Part shown: in pieces, positions 46,096-54,921 of the stretch
Layout: every line of letters begins with the position of its first letter
Position numbering within the stretch: the stretch's first letter is position 1
The notes under the pieces: model-generated
What the model was told of the DNA's origin: nothing
The model's database searches: none
What the model saw: only the letters and a program-made list of their open reading frames with translations
Source: Micromonospora echinospora
GTDB taxonomy: Bacteria > Actinomycetota > Actinomycetes > Mycobacteriales > Micromonosporaceae
Direction of reading: 5' to 3'
NCBI RefSeq assembly: GCF_900091495.1
Contig: NZ_LT607413.1
Location: forward strand, 4,293,001 to 4,357,000
Length of the DNA stretch: 64,000 nt
Translations under genes and position numbers: made by a program

Positions 46096-47103
46096 TCAGG
46101 TGTAGCGGGCGGCGTTGAGCGACCAGTCCCAGGTGGCCCGGATCCAGCCCCGCCGGGCCGCCACGAACCGGTGGGTGGCCGGGTCGGCGGTGCGCAGCAG
46201 CGCGGTCTCCCGTTCCGTGTACGCCGTGAGCGTCCGGTTGAACAGGTCCGCCGCCGCCAGCAGGGCGGCCTGCTCGGGGCTCCGCTCCTCCCCGGCGATG
46301 GCGGTGACCAGGTTGTGCCCGTCGCCGGTCAGCCGGTACTCCTTGCGGTAGGAGAAGACGTCGTTGCACCAGCACACCAGGTCCGCGGCGAGGGTCTCCA
46401 GGGCGGCCAGGGCCGGGTCGGTCCGTTCGTCCGGCGGCGGTCCGTCGTACGCCAGGTCGGTGAGGGTGAAGCTCGGGTGGACCCCGCCGGTGTGCCGGCG
46501 CATCTGTACGTACTCGGCGACGCCGGGCACCCGCTGGTGCTCCCGGTTGGCCGCCTCCCAGAGCAGCGCCAGCAGGTACTCCCGCACCTGCCCGGTGAAG
46601 GCGAGCAGCACCGCCGGGCGGGCGTGCTCCCGGACCCGCCGGCACAGGTCGTGCAGCGCGGTCCCGCGCGGTCCGGCGGCGCCGAGGAGCGCCGGGGACG
46701 CCGGGTCGCCGCGCAGGTCGAGGACGTCGAGCAGGCCCGCCACGGTGGGGGCCAACCGGGTCGGGGTGTCACCCAGCCCGTCTTCGTCGCAGGCGTCGTC
46801 CACCGCGAAGAGCCAGGTGATCAGGTCGGTCAACAGGCGGAGCCGCTCCACCGACGCCTCCGGGCAGGCCCGACCGGCCAGGTCGGCGGCGGCGGCCCCG
46901 GCCAGCCGTCGTCGACTCTCGGCGGACCCGGTCAGGCCGAGCCGTTCCGCCCAGTCGGCGCTGTCCCGCGCGACCTGCGCGACCGCCGGTGGCACCGGCC
47001 CGGGAACGGTGGTTCCCGTAGCGTAGAAAGCGCGAAACTCCGCATGCCACCCCCTGCCACACCGTCCCGGGCGGGGCGGACCGACAAATCCGTGCGGGGG
47101 CAA
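46096..47103 (-). CDS. Class I terpene synthase
   Basis: Class I terpene cyclases ionise prenyl diphosphates with a magnesium cluster. The 335-residue protein has the aspartate motif FAVDDACDED near residue 100 and the NSE motif NDVFSYRKE near residue 245. Both sets of metal ligands are complete, so it should be active. The N-terminus lacks the usual FxLPxFxxP opening; the listed TTG start is uncertain and the true start may be a little downstream. No prenyltransferase, P450 or methyltransferase gene adjoins it. The product cannot be predicted. Confidence 0.85.
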   Translation of the reverse strand: MPPHGFVGPPRPGRCGRGWHAEFRAFYATGTTVPGPVPPAVAQVARDSADWAERLGLTGSAESRRRLAGAAAADLAGRACPEASVERLRLLTDLITWLFAVDDACDEDGLGDTPTRLAPTVAGLLDVLDLRGDPASPALLGAAGPRGTALHDLCRRVREHARPAVLLAFTGQVREYLLALLWEAANREHQRVPGVAEYVQMRRHTGGVHPSFTLTDLAYDGPPPDERTDPALAALETLAADLVCWCNDVFSYRKEYRLTGDGHNLVTAIAGEERSPEQAALLAAADLFNRTLTAYTERETALLRTADPATHRFVAARRGWIRATWDWSLNAARYT

Positions 47104-47204
47104 GATATCGGACTTGTTCTTTCCGTTCGCCCCCGCCCCGGTCGGCGGTCGCCGCGTCCCTGCCCGGCGACGCGGCGAACCGTCGCCGGTCCGCCCGGGA
47201 CGGG

Positions 47205-47834
47205 TCAGAGACCCAGCTTGGCGGTGCGCAGCCGCTCCACGGTCGCGGTCGCCCCGTCGAGCTGCACCCGGGCCGCGCGCTGCCGGCCGGACAGGAAGAG
47301 GGTCAGCTCGCCGGGCGCGCCGACCAGCCGGACCGCCTCCCCGCCGCGCCCGCAGCGCACCTCCCCGTGCCCGGGGGCCTGGACGAGCAGGCTCGCCGGG
47401 AACCGGCGCAGGGCGAGGCGGGCCAGCGGGGCGGCTCGCTTCCAGAGCACGGCGTGCAGCCCGGCCGGCAGGTCACGCGGCTGCCAGCCGGGGGTGGCCC
47501 GCCGGACGTCCTCGTGGTGGATGAAGAACTCCATGGTGTTGACCAGTTCGTCGGTCAGCGGGTTGCTCAGCGGGCTCCACACCGGCGGCCGGCGCACCTG
47601 CGCCACCAGTTCGGCCCAGGGCAGCGCCGCGACCCGGAGCCGTACCCGTTCGGCGTACCCGCGTAGCGGCGGCAGCAGGATCCCGCCCGCCGCGTCCGGC
47701 CGGCGCTCCCGGACCACCAGGTGGGCGGCGAGGTCCCGGGCCACCCAGCCCTCGTTCAGGGTCGGCGCGTCGGGGCCGAGGGCCAGCATGAGGTCGGCGA
47801 GCGCCTGGCGCTCCGATCGGGCGTACCGCGACAT
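47205..47834 (-). CDS. TIGR03085-type (maleylpyruvate isomerase/DinB-like) metal-binding protein
   Basis: The 209-residue protein has an N-terminal DinB/MDMPI-like helical domain with metal-ligand histidines (DLAAHLVVRERRPDAAGG and NTMEFFIHHEDVRRA). A C-terminal beta domain shows LRRFPASLLVQAPGHGEV. Family members often use mycothiol, the actinobacterial thiol. The ATG at 47834 has TACCAT six nt upstream, predicting a leaderless transcript. Substrate unknown. Confidence 0.82.
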   Translation of the reverse strand: MSRYARSERQALADLMLALGPDAPTLNEGWVARDLAAHLVVRERRPDAAGGILLPPLRGYAERVRLRVAALPWAELVAQVRRPPVWSPLSNPLTDELVNTMEFFIHHEDVRRATPGWQPRDLPAGLHAVLWKRAAPLARLALRRFPASLLVQAPGHGEVRCGRGGEAVRLVGAPGELTLFLSGRQRAARVQLDGATATVERLRTAKLGL

Positions 47835-47989
47835 TCCCCGATGGTAGGCCGCGCCCCGCCGGTCGGCCCGTCGTGGCACGGCACGCCACTCCTGCCAGAG
47901 CGGACAAAACCGAACCCGGGTCGCCGCGCGGGACCCCGACCGGTAAGGATGAGGGAGATAATTGCGGCTTACGGCGGGGGAAGTAGAGC

Positions 47990-49894
47990 GTGTCGAGCAG
48001 GACGAGTACGGCCGTGCTCGCCCGGGGCCTTCGGGTCCTCGGGCGGGCCATTCGGGAACAACCACGGATCTTCGCGGTGGCGGTCGCCGGCAGCGTGCTG
48101 TTCGGCGCGATGGTGATCGGCAGCGCGTACGTGATCGGCGCGGTGGTGGGGGACGTGGTGGTGCCCTCGATCGCCCGTGGCTCGGTGGAGACCGGCGTGC
48201 TGGCGCTGGCCGCCGCCGGCCTCTTCGGGATCAGCCTGCTGCGGGTGGTCGGCATCTTCGGGCGTCGGCTCGGCGCCGGCTACATGCAGTACCGCCTTCA
48301 GGCGTCCTACCGCCGCCGGGTGACCCGGCGCTACCTGGACCTACCGCTGGCCTGGCACCAGCGGCACGCCACCGGCACCCTGCTCTCCAACGCCAACTCC
48401 GACGTGGAGGCCGCCTGGTACCCGATCGCGCCGCTGCCCTTCGCGGTCGGCACGCTGGTGATGGTGGCCGGGGCGATCGTCGCGCTCTTCGCCACCGACT
48501 GGGCGTTCGCCCTGGTCGGGTTGGCCGTCTTCCCCGCCCTGTTCACGCTCAACGTGGTCTACTCCCGGCGGATGGCCCCCCGCCAGGCCCGCGCCCAGCA
48601 GTTGCGGGCCGAGGTCAGCGGCATCGCCCACGAGAGCTTCGACGGCGCGCTGGTGGTCAAGACGATGGGCCGGGAGGCGCAGGAGACCCGCCGGTTCGCC
48701 AGCCGCGCGGCGGAACTGCGCGACGCGCTGATCGCCGTCGGCCGGCTGCGCGGCCTGTTCGACCCGCTGCTGGAGACCCTGCCCAGCATCGGCACCCTCG
48801 CCGTGCTGGTGGTCGGCGCGATCCGGCTGCGCCAGGACGCGATCACCGTCGCCGAACTGGTCAGCGTCGCGTTCCTGTTCACCGTGCTGGCCGTACCGGT
48901 GCGGGCGATCGGCTGGGTCCTCGCCGAGCTGCCACGCAGCGTCGCCGGCTGGGACCGGGTGCAGCAGGTGCTCCGCGCCACCGGCGAGATGGCCTACGGG
49001 GACGGGGTCCTCGACCCCGCCGACGGCAGGCCGGCCACGCTCGCCTTCGCCGACGTCTCCTTCCGGTACGAGCCGGCCGAGGCGCACCTGCCCGGCGCCG
49101 AGGTGCTCGGCGCGGTCACCTTCACCGTGCCCGCCGGGCGCACCGTCGCCCTGGTCGGTCCGACCGGGGCCGGCAAGTCCACCATCGTCTCCCTGGCGGC
49201 GCGTCTGGTCGACCCGGACACGGGGACCGTGGCCCTCGACGGGGTCGACCTGCGGGAGCTGACCAGCGCCTCACTGGCCGGCAACGTCGCGCTGGTCGCC
49301 CAGGTGCCGTTCGTCTTCGACGACACGGTACGCGGGAACATCGCCCTGGACCGGCCGGGCATCAGCGACGACGACGTCTGGGCGGCGCTGCGGCTGGCCG
49401 AGGCGGACGGGTTCGTCGCGGCCCTGCCCGACGGGCTGGACACCCGGGTCGGCGAGCGGGGCACCTCGCTCTCCGGCGGGCAGCGGCAGCGCCTCACGCT
49501 GGCCCGCGCGCTCGCTGGCCGCCCCCGGCTGCTGGTGCTCGACGACGCGACAAGCGCGGTCGACCCCCGGGTCGAGGCGGCCATCCTGGCCGGGCTGCGC
49601 TCCTCGGCGACCGACGGGACGGGCGCGGGCACGTCGATCCTGGTGGTGGCGTACCGGCGCGCCACCATCGCCCTGGCCGACGAGGTCATCTACGTCGAGC
49701 AGGGCCGGGTGGTGGCCCGGGGCACGCACGCCGAACTGCTCGCCACCGTGCCCGGCTACGTGGACCTGGTCACCGCCTACGAGCAGGCGGAGGCCGAACG
49801 CGAGCAGGCCCGTACGTACCAGGATCCGCCGGTGGTCCCGGTGACCACCGGCCTCGACGTGGAGATGGACGCGAACGAGAGGCTGACCCGGTGA
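47990..49894 (+). CDS. ABC exporter half-transporter, degenerate-site subunit
   Basis: The 634-residue protein has six membrane segments (about 25-310) and one nucleotide-binding domain with Walker A VGPTGAGKSTI near residue 388. Its LSGGQ signature is canonical, but Walker B ends in LVLDDATSAVD with Asp in place of the catalytic Glu. The H-loop reads VVAYRRATI with Tyr for His. These changes mark the weak site of a heterodimeric exporter whose partner is the next gene. The start is a GTG. Its last residues (ANERLTR) come from a duplicated repeat. Substrate unknown. Confidence 0.92.
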   Translation: MSSRTSTAVLARGLRVLGRAIREQPRIFAVAVAGSVLFGAMVIGSAYVIGAVVGDVVVPSIARGSVETGVLALAAAGLFGISLLRVVGIFGRRLGAGYMQYRLQASYRRRVTRRYLDLPLAWHQRHATGTLLSNANSDVEAAWYPIAPLPFAVGTLVMVAGAIVALFATDWAFALVGLAVFPALFTLNVVYSRRMAPRQARAQQLRAEVSGIAHESFDGALVVKTMGREAQETRRFASRAAELRDALIAVGRLRGLFDPLLETLPSIGTLAVLVVGAIRLRQDAITVAELVSVAFLFTVLAVPVRAIGWVLAELPRSVAGWDRVQQVLRATGEMAYGDGVLDPADGRPATLAFADVSFRYEPAEAHLPGAEVLGAVTFTVPAGRTVALVGPTGAGKSTIVSLAARLVDPDTGTVALDGVDLRELTSASLAGNVALVAQVPFVFDDTVRGNIALDRPGISDDDVWAALRLAEADGFVAALPDGLDTRVGERGTSLSGGQRQRLTLARALAGRPRLLVLDDATSAVDPRVEAAILAGLRSSATDGTGAGTSILVVAYRRATIALADEVIYVEQGRVVARGTHAELLATVPGYVDLVTAYEQAEAEREQARTYQDPPVVPVTTGLDVEMDANERLTR

Positions 49895-49955
49895 GCGCGA
49901 GGAGTGAGCTTGCGAGCCCCGCAGTCGCGAACGAGAGGCTGACCCGGTGAGCGCG
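49871..49955 (+). repeat. Duplicated leader repeat, copy 2 (between ABC exporter genes)
   Basis: A 29-bp sequence starting GCGAACGAGAGGCTGACCCG occurs at 49871 and again at 49927, 56 bp apart. The stretch between them contains the 22-bp core at 49913-49934 shared with the hisC-hisB gap. The second copy supplies GAGAGG as Shine-Dalgarno of the next gene. Confidence 0.8.
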
Positions 49956-51761
49956 GTCGTGGTGGAGGAGAAGGTGGAGCCGGTGGGCGGGTCGGGGCAG
50001 CCGCCGGAGCGGACCGAGACGGCCTGGCGCACCATGCGCCGGGGCCTGGCGCTCTCCCCGGAACTGCGGGTTGGCCTGGCCGGCACGCTGGGGCTGGCGC
50101 TGGTCTTCATGGTCGGCCGGGTGGCCGTGCCGGTGGCGGTGCAGCAGGGCATCGACCGGGGTCTGGTCGGCGGGATCGACCTCGGCACGGTCGGCACGGT
50201 GGTCGTGCTGACCGCCGCGACGCTGGTGGTGACCACGGTCTGTGGCTACCTGATGATGCGCCGGCTGTTCACGGTCAGCGAGACGGCGTTGGCCAACGTC
50301 CGGACCCGGGCGTTCCGGCACGTGCACGACCTGTCGATGCTGCACCAGCAGTCCGAGCGGCGCGGTTCCCTGGTGTCCCGGGTGACCAGCGACGTCGACC
50401 AGATCACCCAGTTCCTCCAGTGGGGCGGGGTGATCCTCATGATCAACCTCGGTCAGCTCGTGGTCACCACCATCGTCATGTTCGTCTACTCCTGGCAGCT
50501 GACCCTGGTGGTCTTCGCCGCCTTCCTGCCGGCCGTGCTGGTGATCCGGGCCCTCCAGCGTCGTCTCGGCGCCGCGTACGGGGTGGTCCGGCAGCGCCTG
50601 GGCGCGCTGCTCGGCACGGTCGCGGAGAGCGTGGTCGGCGCGCCGGTCATCCGGGCGTACGGGATCGCCGGGCGGACGGCCCGACGGCTGGACGAGGCGA
50701 TCGAGGGCCACCGGCTCGCCCAGCAGCGGGCCATCCGGTTCAGCATCCTGGGCAGTTCGGTCGGGGAACTGGCGGCCGGTGTCGCCCTGGCCGGCGTGGT
50801 CGTGGTCGGGGTGAGCCTCGGCGCGGACCGCACGCTGTCGGTCGGTCAGATCACCGCGTTCCTGTTCCTGGTGACCCTGTTCATCCAGCCCGTGCAGATC
50901 GCCACCGAGGTGCTGAACGAGGCGCAGAACGCGATCGCCGGCTGGCGGCGGGTGCTCGACGTGCTGGACCTGAGCCCGGACGTGGCCGACCCGGGGGAGC
51001 AGGGCCGCGAGTTGCCGCCGGGTCCGCTGGACGTCCGGTTCGCGCAGGTGGGCTTCGCGTACCCGGGTGGGCCGCCGGTGCTGCACGACATCGACCTGGA
51101 GATTCCGGCGAAGACCCGGGTGGCGGTGGTCGGCGAGACCGGCAGCGGCAAGACCACCTTCGCCAAGCTGCTCACCCGGCTGATGGATCCGACCACCGGC
51201 ACCGTGCTGCTCTCCGGCGTGCCGCTGGAGCAGGTGCGGTTCGACTCGCTGCGCAGCCGGGTGGTCATGGTGCCGCAGGACGGCTTCCTCTTCGAGGCGA
51301 CGGTGGGGGAGAACGTCCGCTTCGCCCGGCCGGAGCTGACCGACGAGCAGATCGTCGCGGCCTTCACCGAGCTGGGGCTCGTCGACTGGCTGGAGGGGCT
51401 GCCGTCCGGGCTGGACACCCCGGTCGGGGAGCGCGGCGAGGCGCTGAGCGTGGGGGAGCGGCAGTTGGTCGCGCTCGCCCGGGCGTACGTCGCGGACCCG
51501 GACCTGCTGGTGCTGGACGAGGCGACCAGCGCGGTCGACCCGGCCACCGAGGTGCGGCTCCAGCGGACCCTGGACGCGGTGACCCGGGGCCGGACCACGC
51601 TCGCCATCGCGCACCGGCTCTCCACCGCCCAGGCGGCCGACGAGGTGATCGTGGTGGACCGGGGACGGGTGGTGCAGCGTGGCCCGCACGACGAGCTGAT
51701 CCGGGAGCCGGACTCGGTGTACGGGCTGCTCTACGCCTCCTGGCTGGAGCAGACCCGGTGA
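49947..51761 (+). CDS. ABC exporter half-transporter, catalytic-site subunit
   Basis: The 604-residue partner of the previous gene has six membrane segments (about 40-300) and an ATPase domain with Walker A VGETGSGKTTF, Walker B LLVLDEATSAVD and H-loop IAHRLSTAQ, all intact. Its signature motif is degenerate, LSVGE in place of LSGGQ. Together with the partner this predicts one working and one degenerate ATP site, as in TM287/288 or BmrCD. Such pairs export drugs, lipids or peptides. The start is a GTG. Confidence 0.92.
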   Translation: MSAVVVEEKVEPVGGSGQPPERTETAWRTMRRGLALSPELRVGLAGTLGLALVFMVGRVAVPVAVQQGIDRGLVGGIDLGTVGTVVVLTAATLVVTTVCGYLMMRRLFTVSETALANVRTRAFRHVHDLSMLHQQSERRGSLVSRVTSDVDQITQFLQWGGVILMINLGQLVVTTIVMFVYSWQLTLVVFAAFLPAVLVIRALQRRLGAAYGVVRQRLGALLGTVAESVVGAPVIRAYGIAGRTARRLDEAIEGHRLAQQRAIRFSILGSSVGELAAGVALAGVVVVGVSLGADRTLSVGQITAFLFLVTLFIQPVQIATEVLNEAQNAIAGWRRVLDVLDLSPDVADPGEQGRELPPGPLDVRFAQVGFAYPGGPPVLHDIDLEIPAKTRVAVVGETGSGKTTFAKLLTRLMDPTTGTVLLSGVPLEQVRFDSLRSRVVMVPQDGFLFEATVGENVRFARPELTDEQIVAAFTELGLVDWLEGLPSGLDTPVGERGEALSVGERQLVALARAYVADPDLLVLDEATSAVDPATEVRLQRTLDAVTRGRTTLAIAHRLSTAQAADEVIVVDRGRVVQRGPHDELIREPDSVYGLLYASWLEQTR

Positions 51762-51817
51762 CCGGGCGGGTGGCGGATCGGCTGGACGCGGGTGGTCGGG
51801 TGCTCTAACCTCCTGGG

Positions 51818-51836
51818 TTAGGTTAGCCTAACCTAC
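51818..51836 (+). promoter_or_regulatory. Iron box (DmdR/IdeR operator)
   Basis: The 19-bp sequence TTAGGTTAGCCTAACCTAC matches the actinobacterial iron box TTAGGTTAG-N-CTAACCTAA at all but the last position. It ends 14 nt before the next start codon. DmdR/IdeR bound with iron would repress the gene, so expression should rise in iron starvation. Confidence 0.85.
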
Positions 51837-51850
51837 AGAAAGGGGCGGTC

Positions 51851-52606
51851 ATGCGACCGAGCAGCGCCGAGACGGTCCGGACCCTGGTCGCCGGCCGCCT
51901 TCCCGGGCTGGTGCACCTGGCGCACCGCCCGGGGCCGTACCAGGTCCGGCACGTCACCGACCCCGACGGGCGGGTGCTGATGCTCGTACCGGTGGTCAGC
52001 GACCTGGCCGCCGCGCTGCGCCCCGCCGGAGCGGCCCGGGACGCCGCCGCGGTGGTGCTCGACGTGCTGGACCTGCCCCCGGCGGCGGGTGCGCCGTCCC
52101 TGGGCCGGGCCTGGGTCTCCGGATGGGCGGCCCCGCTGGACGGGGCGACCGCCCGCGACGCCGCGGTCGACTTCGCCACCGTGGAGCCGACCGGTGACCT
52201 GCTCGACGTCGGCACCCGGTTCCGGCTGTACCGCTTCGAGGTGGCCGAGGCCCGCCTGGACGTCGCCGGAGAGGTGCGGCGCGTCCCGCGCGACGAGTAC
52301 GCCGCCGCCGACCCGGACCCGCTGCACCCGGTCGAGGGGGAGCTCCTGGCCGACCTCGCCGAGCACCACGGCGACCAGATCGTCGCCTACCTGCGCCGGC
52401 AGCTCGGCCGGCTCGGCGACCGGGCCGGCGCGTCGCCCCGGATCGTCCGCGTCGACCGGTACGGCCTCGTGGTGTCCCTGGGCGGGCCCGGCGCGCGGCA
52501 GCGGGCCCGGTTGTCGTTCCCGCGACCGGTCGCCGACCACGCCGACCTGGCCCGGCTGCTGCACCCGGTGCTCTGCCGGCACAGGGCAGCGACCCGACCG
52601 GCCTGA
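51851..52606 (+). CDS. Iron-regulated DUF2470 / HugZ-like split-barrel protein
   Basis: The 251-residue protein has an N-terminal region like the pyridoxamine-phosphate-oxidase split barrel (about 10-150) and a C-terminal DUF2470 domain (about 157-240; HPVEGELLADLAEHHGDQIVAY). This pairing is found in HugZ-type haem-degrading enzymes, although key haem ligands cannot be confirmed here. The near-perfect iron box upstream and AAAGGGG ribosome-binding site fit a role in haem or iron use. Confidence 0.8.
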   Translation: MRPSSAETVRTLVAGRLPGLVHLAHRPGPYQVRHVTDPDGRVLMLVPVVSDLAAALRPAGAARDAAAVVLDVLDLPPAAGAPSLGRAWVSGWAAPLDGATARDAAVDFATVEPTGDLLDVGTRFRLYRFEVAEARLDVAGEVRRVPRDEYAAADPDPLHPVEGELLADLAEHHGDQIVAYLRRQLGRLGDRAGASPRIVRVDRYGLVVSLGGPGARQRARLSFPRPVADHADLARLLHPVLCRHRAATRPA

Positions 52607-52678
52607 CCCCGCCCCTGCCCCTCGCCCTACCCCCGCCCTGCCTCCGGCCTGACCCCCGCCGTGGGCCGCGGCCCGGGT

Positions 52679-52735
52679 GGTAGCAGGGGTCCCCTGTTAC
52701 CGCTTTCTGCCGAGCAGGGGTCCCCTGCAAACACC
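52679..52735 (+). repeat. Dispersed palindromic repeat, copy 3
   Basis: 57 bp beginning GGTAGCAGGGGTCCCCTG, with the central CTTTCTGCC and the right arm GCAGGGGTCCCCTGC. It lies between two convergent genes (DUF2470 and TetR), a natural place for a two-way terminator. Confidence 0.85.
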
Positions 52736-52759
52736 TGGGCCGGGAGGGGGCCGACCGGG

Positions 52760-53374
52760 TCAGTCGGGCAGGGGGAAGACCTCGTCCAGCGGCCCGGTCA
52801 GGTAGCGCTGCACGCCGGGGCCCACCGCGGCGACCAGGGTTTCCGGCGGCGCGGAGGCCAGTGGTTCCAGCCGGACGACGTACCGCATCAGCACCAGCCC
52901 GCTCATCTGGGCGGCGACCAGCGCGCCCCGCAGCGGCCGTTCGGCCGGGTCGGCGTCGAGGTGCTGGAGAACCCGGCGCAACACCTGGGTGACCAGGAAC
53001 TCCCGCAGCAGCCGGGCGGTCCACTCGGTGGTCACCGCCGAGCGCAGCAGCGCCACCCCGGCCATCCCGGCCGGTGAGTCCCAGACCGCCAGGAAGGCCC
53101 GGACCAGTCGTTCGCCGATCCCCTGCCGATCGCCGTCGAGCACCTCGGGCAGCAGCCGTCCCGGGTCGATCGGGGCGTTCATCGCGGCCAGGAAGAGCTT
53201 GTCCTTGCTGCCGAAGTAGTGGTGGACCAGGGCCGGGTCCACCCCGGCCGCGCCGGCGATCGCCCGAATCGACGCCGCGTCGAACCCGCGCGCGGCGAAC
53301 GCCGTCCGGGCCGCGTCGAGGATCGCCTCCCGGGTGTCCGGGTTGCCCGGTCGTCGTCCGGTCCGTCCGCTCAT
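52760..53374 (-). CDS. TetR-family transcriptional regulator
   Basis: The 204-residue protein has the TetR helix-turn-helix (about 15-60; REAILDAARTAFAARGFDAASIRAIAGAAGVDPALVHHYFGSKDKL) and a TetR_C-like ligand domain (about 80-200). It is the last gene of the ATPase-permease-TetR operon, 18 nt after the permease. It most likely represses its own operon through the palindromes at 54903-54921. Ligand unknown. Confidence 0.9.
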   Translation of the reverse strand: MSGRTGRRPGNPDTREAILDAARTAFAARGFDAASIRAIAGAAGVDPALVHHYFGSKDKLFLAAMNAPIDPGRLLPEVLDGDRQGIGERLVRAFLAVWDSPAGMAGVALLRSAVTTEWTARLLREFLVTQVLRRVLQHLDADPAERPLRGALVAAQMSGLVLMRYVVRLEPLASAPPETLVAAVGPGVQRYLTGPLDEVFPLPD

Positions 53375-53392
53375 CGCCGCCTCTCGCCGCCG

Positions 53393-54148
53393 TCAACCGC
53401 TGCGTCGGCGCAGCGTGGCCGCGGCGAGCACCAGGGCCAGCAGCGCCGACGCGGCCACCACCGCCAGGTCCCGCCACATCGTCGCGGTGGGCTCGGCGTG
53501 CGCGCCGACCTCCCGCAACGCCTCGACCGCGTACGACAGGGGCAGCGCATCGCTGACCGCCCGGAGCCAGCCGGCCATCTGCTCCCGTGGGACGAAGAGC
53601 CCGCAGAGCAGGAGTTGGGGAGCCACCACGACCGGCATGAACTGTACGGCCTGGAACTCGGTGCGGGCGAAGGCGCTGCACAGCAGCCCCAGCGCCATGC
53701 CGAGCAGGGCGGTGACCACCGCGATGACGACGACCAGCCCGCCACTGCCGGCGGTGTCCAGGTCGAGCAGCCCGTACGCCACCGCGCCACTGACCACCGC
53801 CTGCACCGTGGCGGCCAGCCCGAACGCCAGGGCGTACCCGAGGAGCAGGTCGAGCTTGCCCAGCGGGGTGGTGAGCAGCCGTTCCAGGGTGCCGGTGGTG
53901 CGTTCACGCAGCATCGCGATGCTGGTCACCAGGAACATCACCATGAAGGGGAAGAACCCGAGCATGACCAGGGCGACCCGGTCGAAGGTGGACGGTTGCC
54001 CCGGCGGGGTGGGCTGTTCGGCGTACATGAAGTGGACCAGCGCGAGCAGCGCGCCGGGGACCACGACCAGCAGGGCGATCGTGCGGGGATCGTGGCGGAG
54101 CTGGCGCAGCACCCGCCCGGCGGTGGCCGCCACGATGCGGCGGTTCAC
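53393..54148 (-). CDS. ABC-2 type transporter permease
   Basis: The 251-residue protein has six membrane segments of the ABC-2 (DrrB-like) type. Between the second and third lies the typical loop with RERTTGTLERLLTTPLGKLDLLLGYAL. It pairs with the next-upstream ATPase to export a substrate, probably a drug or lipid. The GTG start overlaps the ATPase stop (GTGA). Confidence 0.9.
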   Translation of the reverse strand: MNRRIVAATAGRVLRQLRHDPRTIALLVVVPGALLALVHFMYAEQPTPPGQPSTFDRVALVMLGFFPFMVMFLVTSIAMLRERTTGTLERLLTTPLGKLDLLLGYALAFGLAATVQAVVSGAVAYGLLDLDTAGSGGLVVVIAVVTALLGMALGLLCSAFARTEFQAVQFMPVVVAPQLLLCGLFVPREQMAGWLRAVSDALPLSYAVEALREVGAHAEPTATMWRDLAVVAASALLALVLAAATLRRRSG

Positions 54149-54882
54149 GACTCCTCCCGTCCGGCGTGACCTGCCTCGGTCGCCCGGATCAGGCGCAGGA
54201 ACGCCTCGTCCAGGTCCGGCACGCCGGCCGCCGCACGCACCCCGTCGGGGGTGTCGTCGGCGAGCAACCTGCCCTGCCGGATCAGCAGCAGCCGGTCGCA
54301 GCGGGCGGCCTCGTCCATCACGTGGCTGGAGACCAGCAGGGTGGTGCCGGTGGCGGCCATCTCGTGGAACCGGGCCCAGAGGTCGGCCCGGAGCACCGGG
54401 TCCTGCCCGACGGTGGGCTCGTCGAGCACGACCAGCTCCGGTCGGCCGACCAGGACGCAGGCCAGGGAGACCCGGCTGCGTTGCCCACCGGAGAGGGACC
54501 CGACCAGTTGGCCGGCGGCCTCGGCGAGCCCGACCTCGGCCGTCGCGCGGTCGGCGTCGACCCGGTCGCGCCCGTGCACCGCGGCGAAGTACCGCACGTT
54601 CTCCCGGACCGTCAGGTCGGCGTAGACGCTCGGCGCCTGGGTGAGGTAGCCGACCCGCTGGCGCAGGGCCGGTGTCCCGGCCGGGCGGCCGAGCACGGTC
54701 ACCGTCCCCGAGCTGACCGTCTGCACCCCGACCACCGCACGCATCAGGGTGGTCTTGCCGCTGCCGCTCGGGCCGAGCAGCCCGGTCACCGAGCCGCGTG
54801 GCACGGCGCAGCTCACGCCGTCCAGCACCCGGCGTCCGCCCCGGTCGACCACGAGGCCGTCCAGGGTGATCGCACTCTCCAT
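54145..54882 (-). CDS. ABC transporter ATP-binding protein
   Basis: This DrrA-like ATPase is 245 residues from the ATG at 54882, which follows GGGAGG at 6 nt (in-frame ATGs at 54903 and 54906 have no such signal). Motifs: Walker A LLGPSGSGKTTL, Q-loop YLTQAPSVY, signature SLSGGQRSRV, Walker B LVVLDEPTVGQDP and H-loop VSSHVMDEA. It forms an efflux pump with the permease. Confidence 0.92.
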   Translation of the reverse strand: MESAITLDGLVVDRGGRRVLDGVSCAVPRGSVTGLLGPSGSGKTTLMRAVVGVQTVSSGTVTVLGRPAGTPALRQRVGYLTQAPSVYADLTVRENVRYFAAVHGRDRVDADRATAEVGLAEAAGQLVGSLSGGQRSRVSLACVLVGRPELVVLDEPTVGQDPVLRADLWARFHEMAATGTTLLVSSHVMDEAARCDRLLLIRQGRLLADDTPDGVRAAAGVPDLDEAFLRLIRATEAGHAGREES

Positions 54883-54902
54883 GCCACCCTCCCGAGAATT
54901 CA

Positions 54903-54921
54903 TCAACCGTTGAACTCAACG
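54903..54921 (-). promoter_or_regulatory. Probable TetR operator over the efflux operon promoter
   Basis: Two overlapping palindromes occur: TCAAC-C-GTTGA (54903-54913) and CGTTGA-AC-TCAACG (54908-54921). On the minus strand a promoter TTGTGC-N17-TAGCGT ends at about 54918, so a bound TetR dimer would cover the -10 and start site. Confidence 0.6.

Noticed and set aside
46096..47103. Terpene biosynthetic gene cluster
   Set aside because: Only the cyclase is present; neighbours (acyl-CoA ligase, TIGR03085 protein) are not known tailoring partners.
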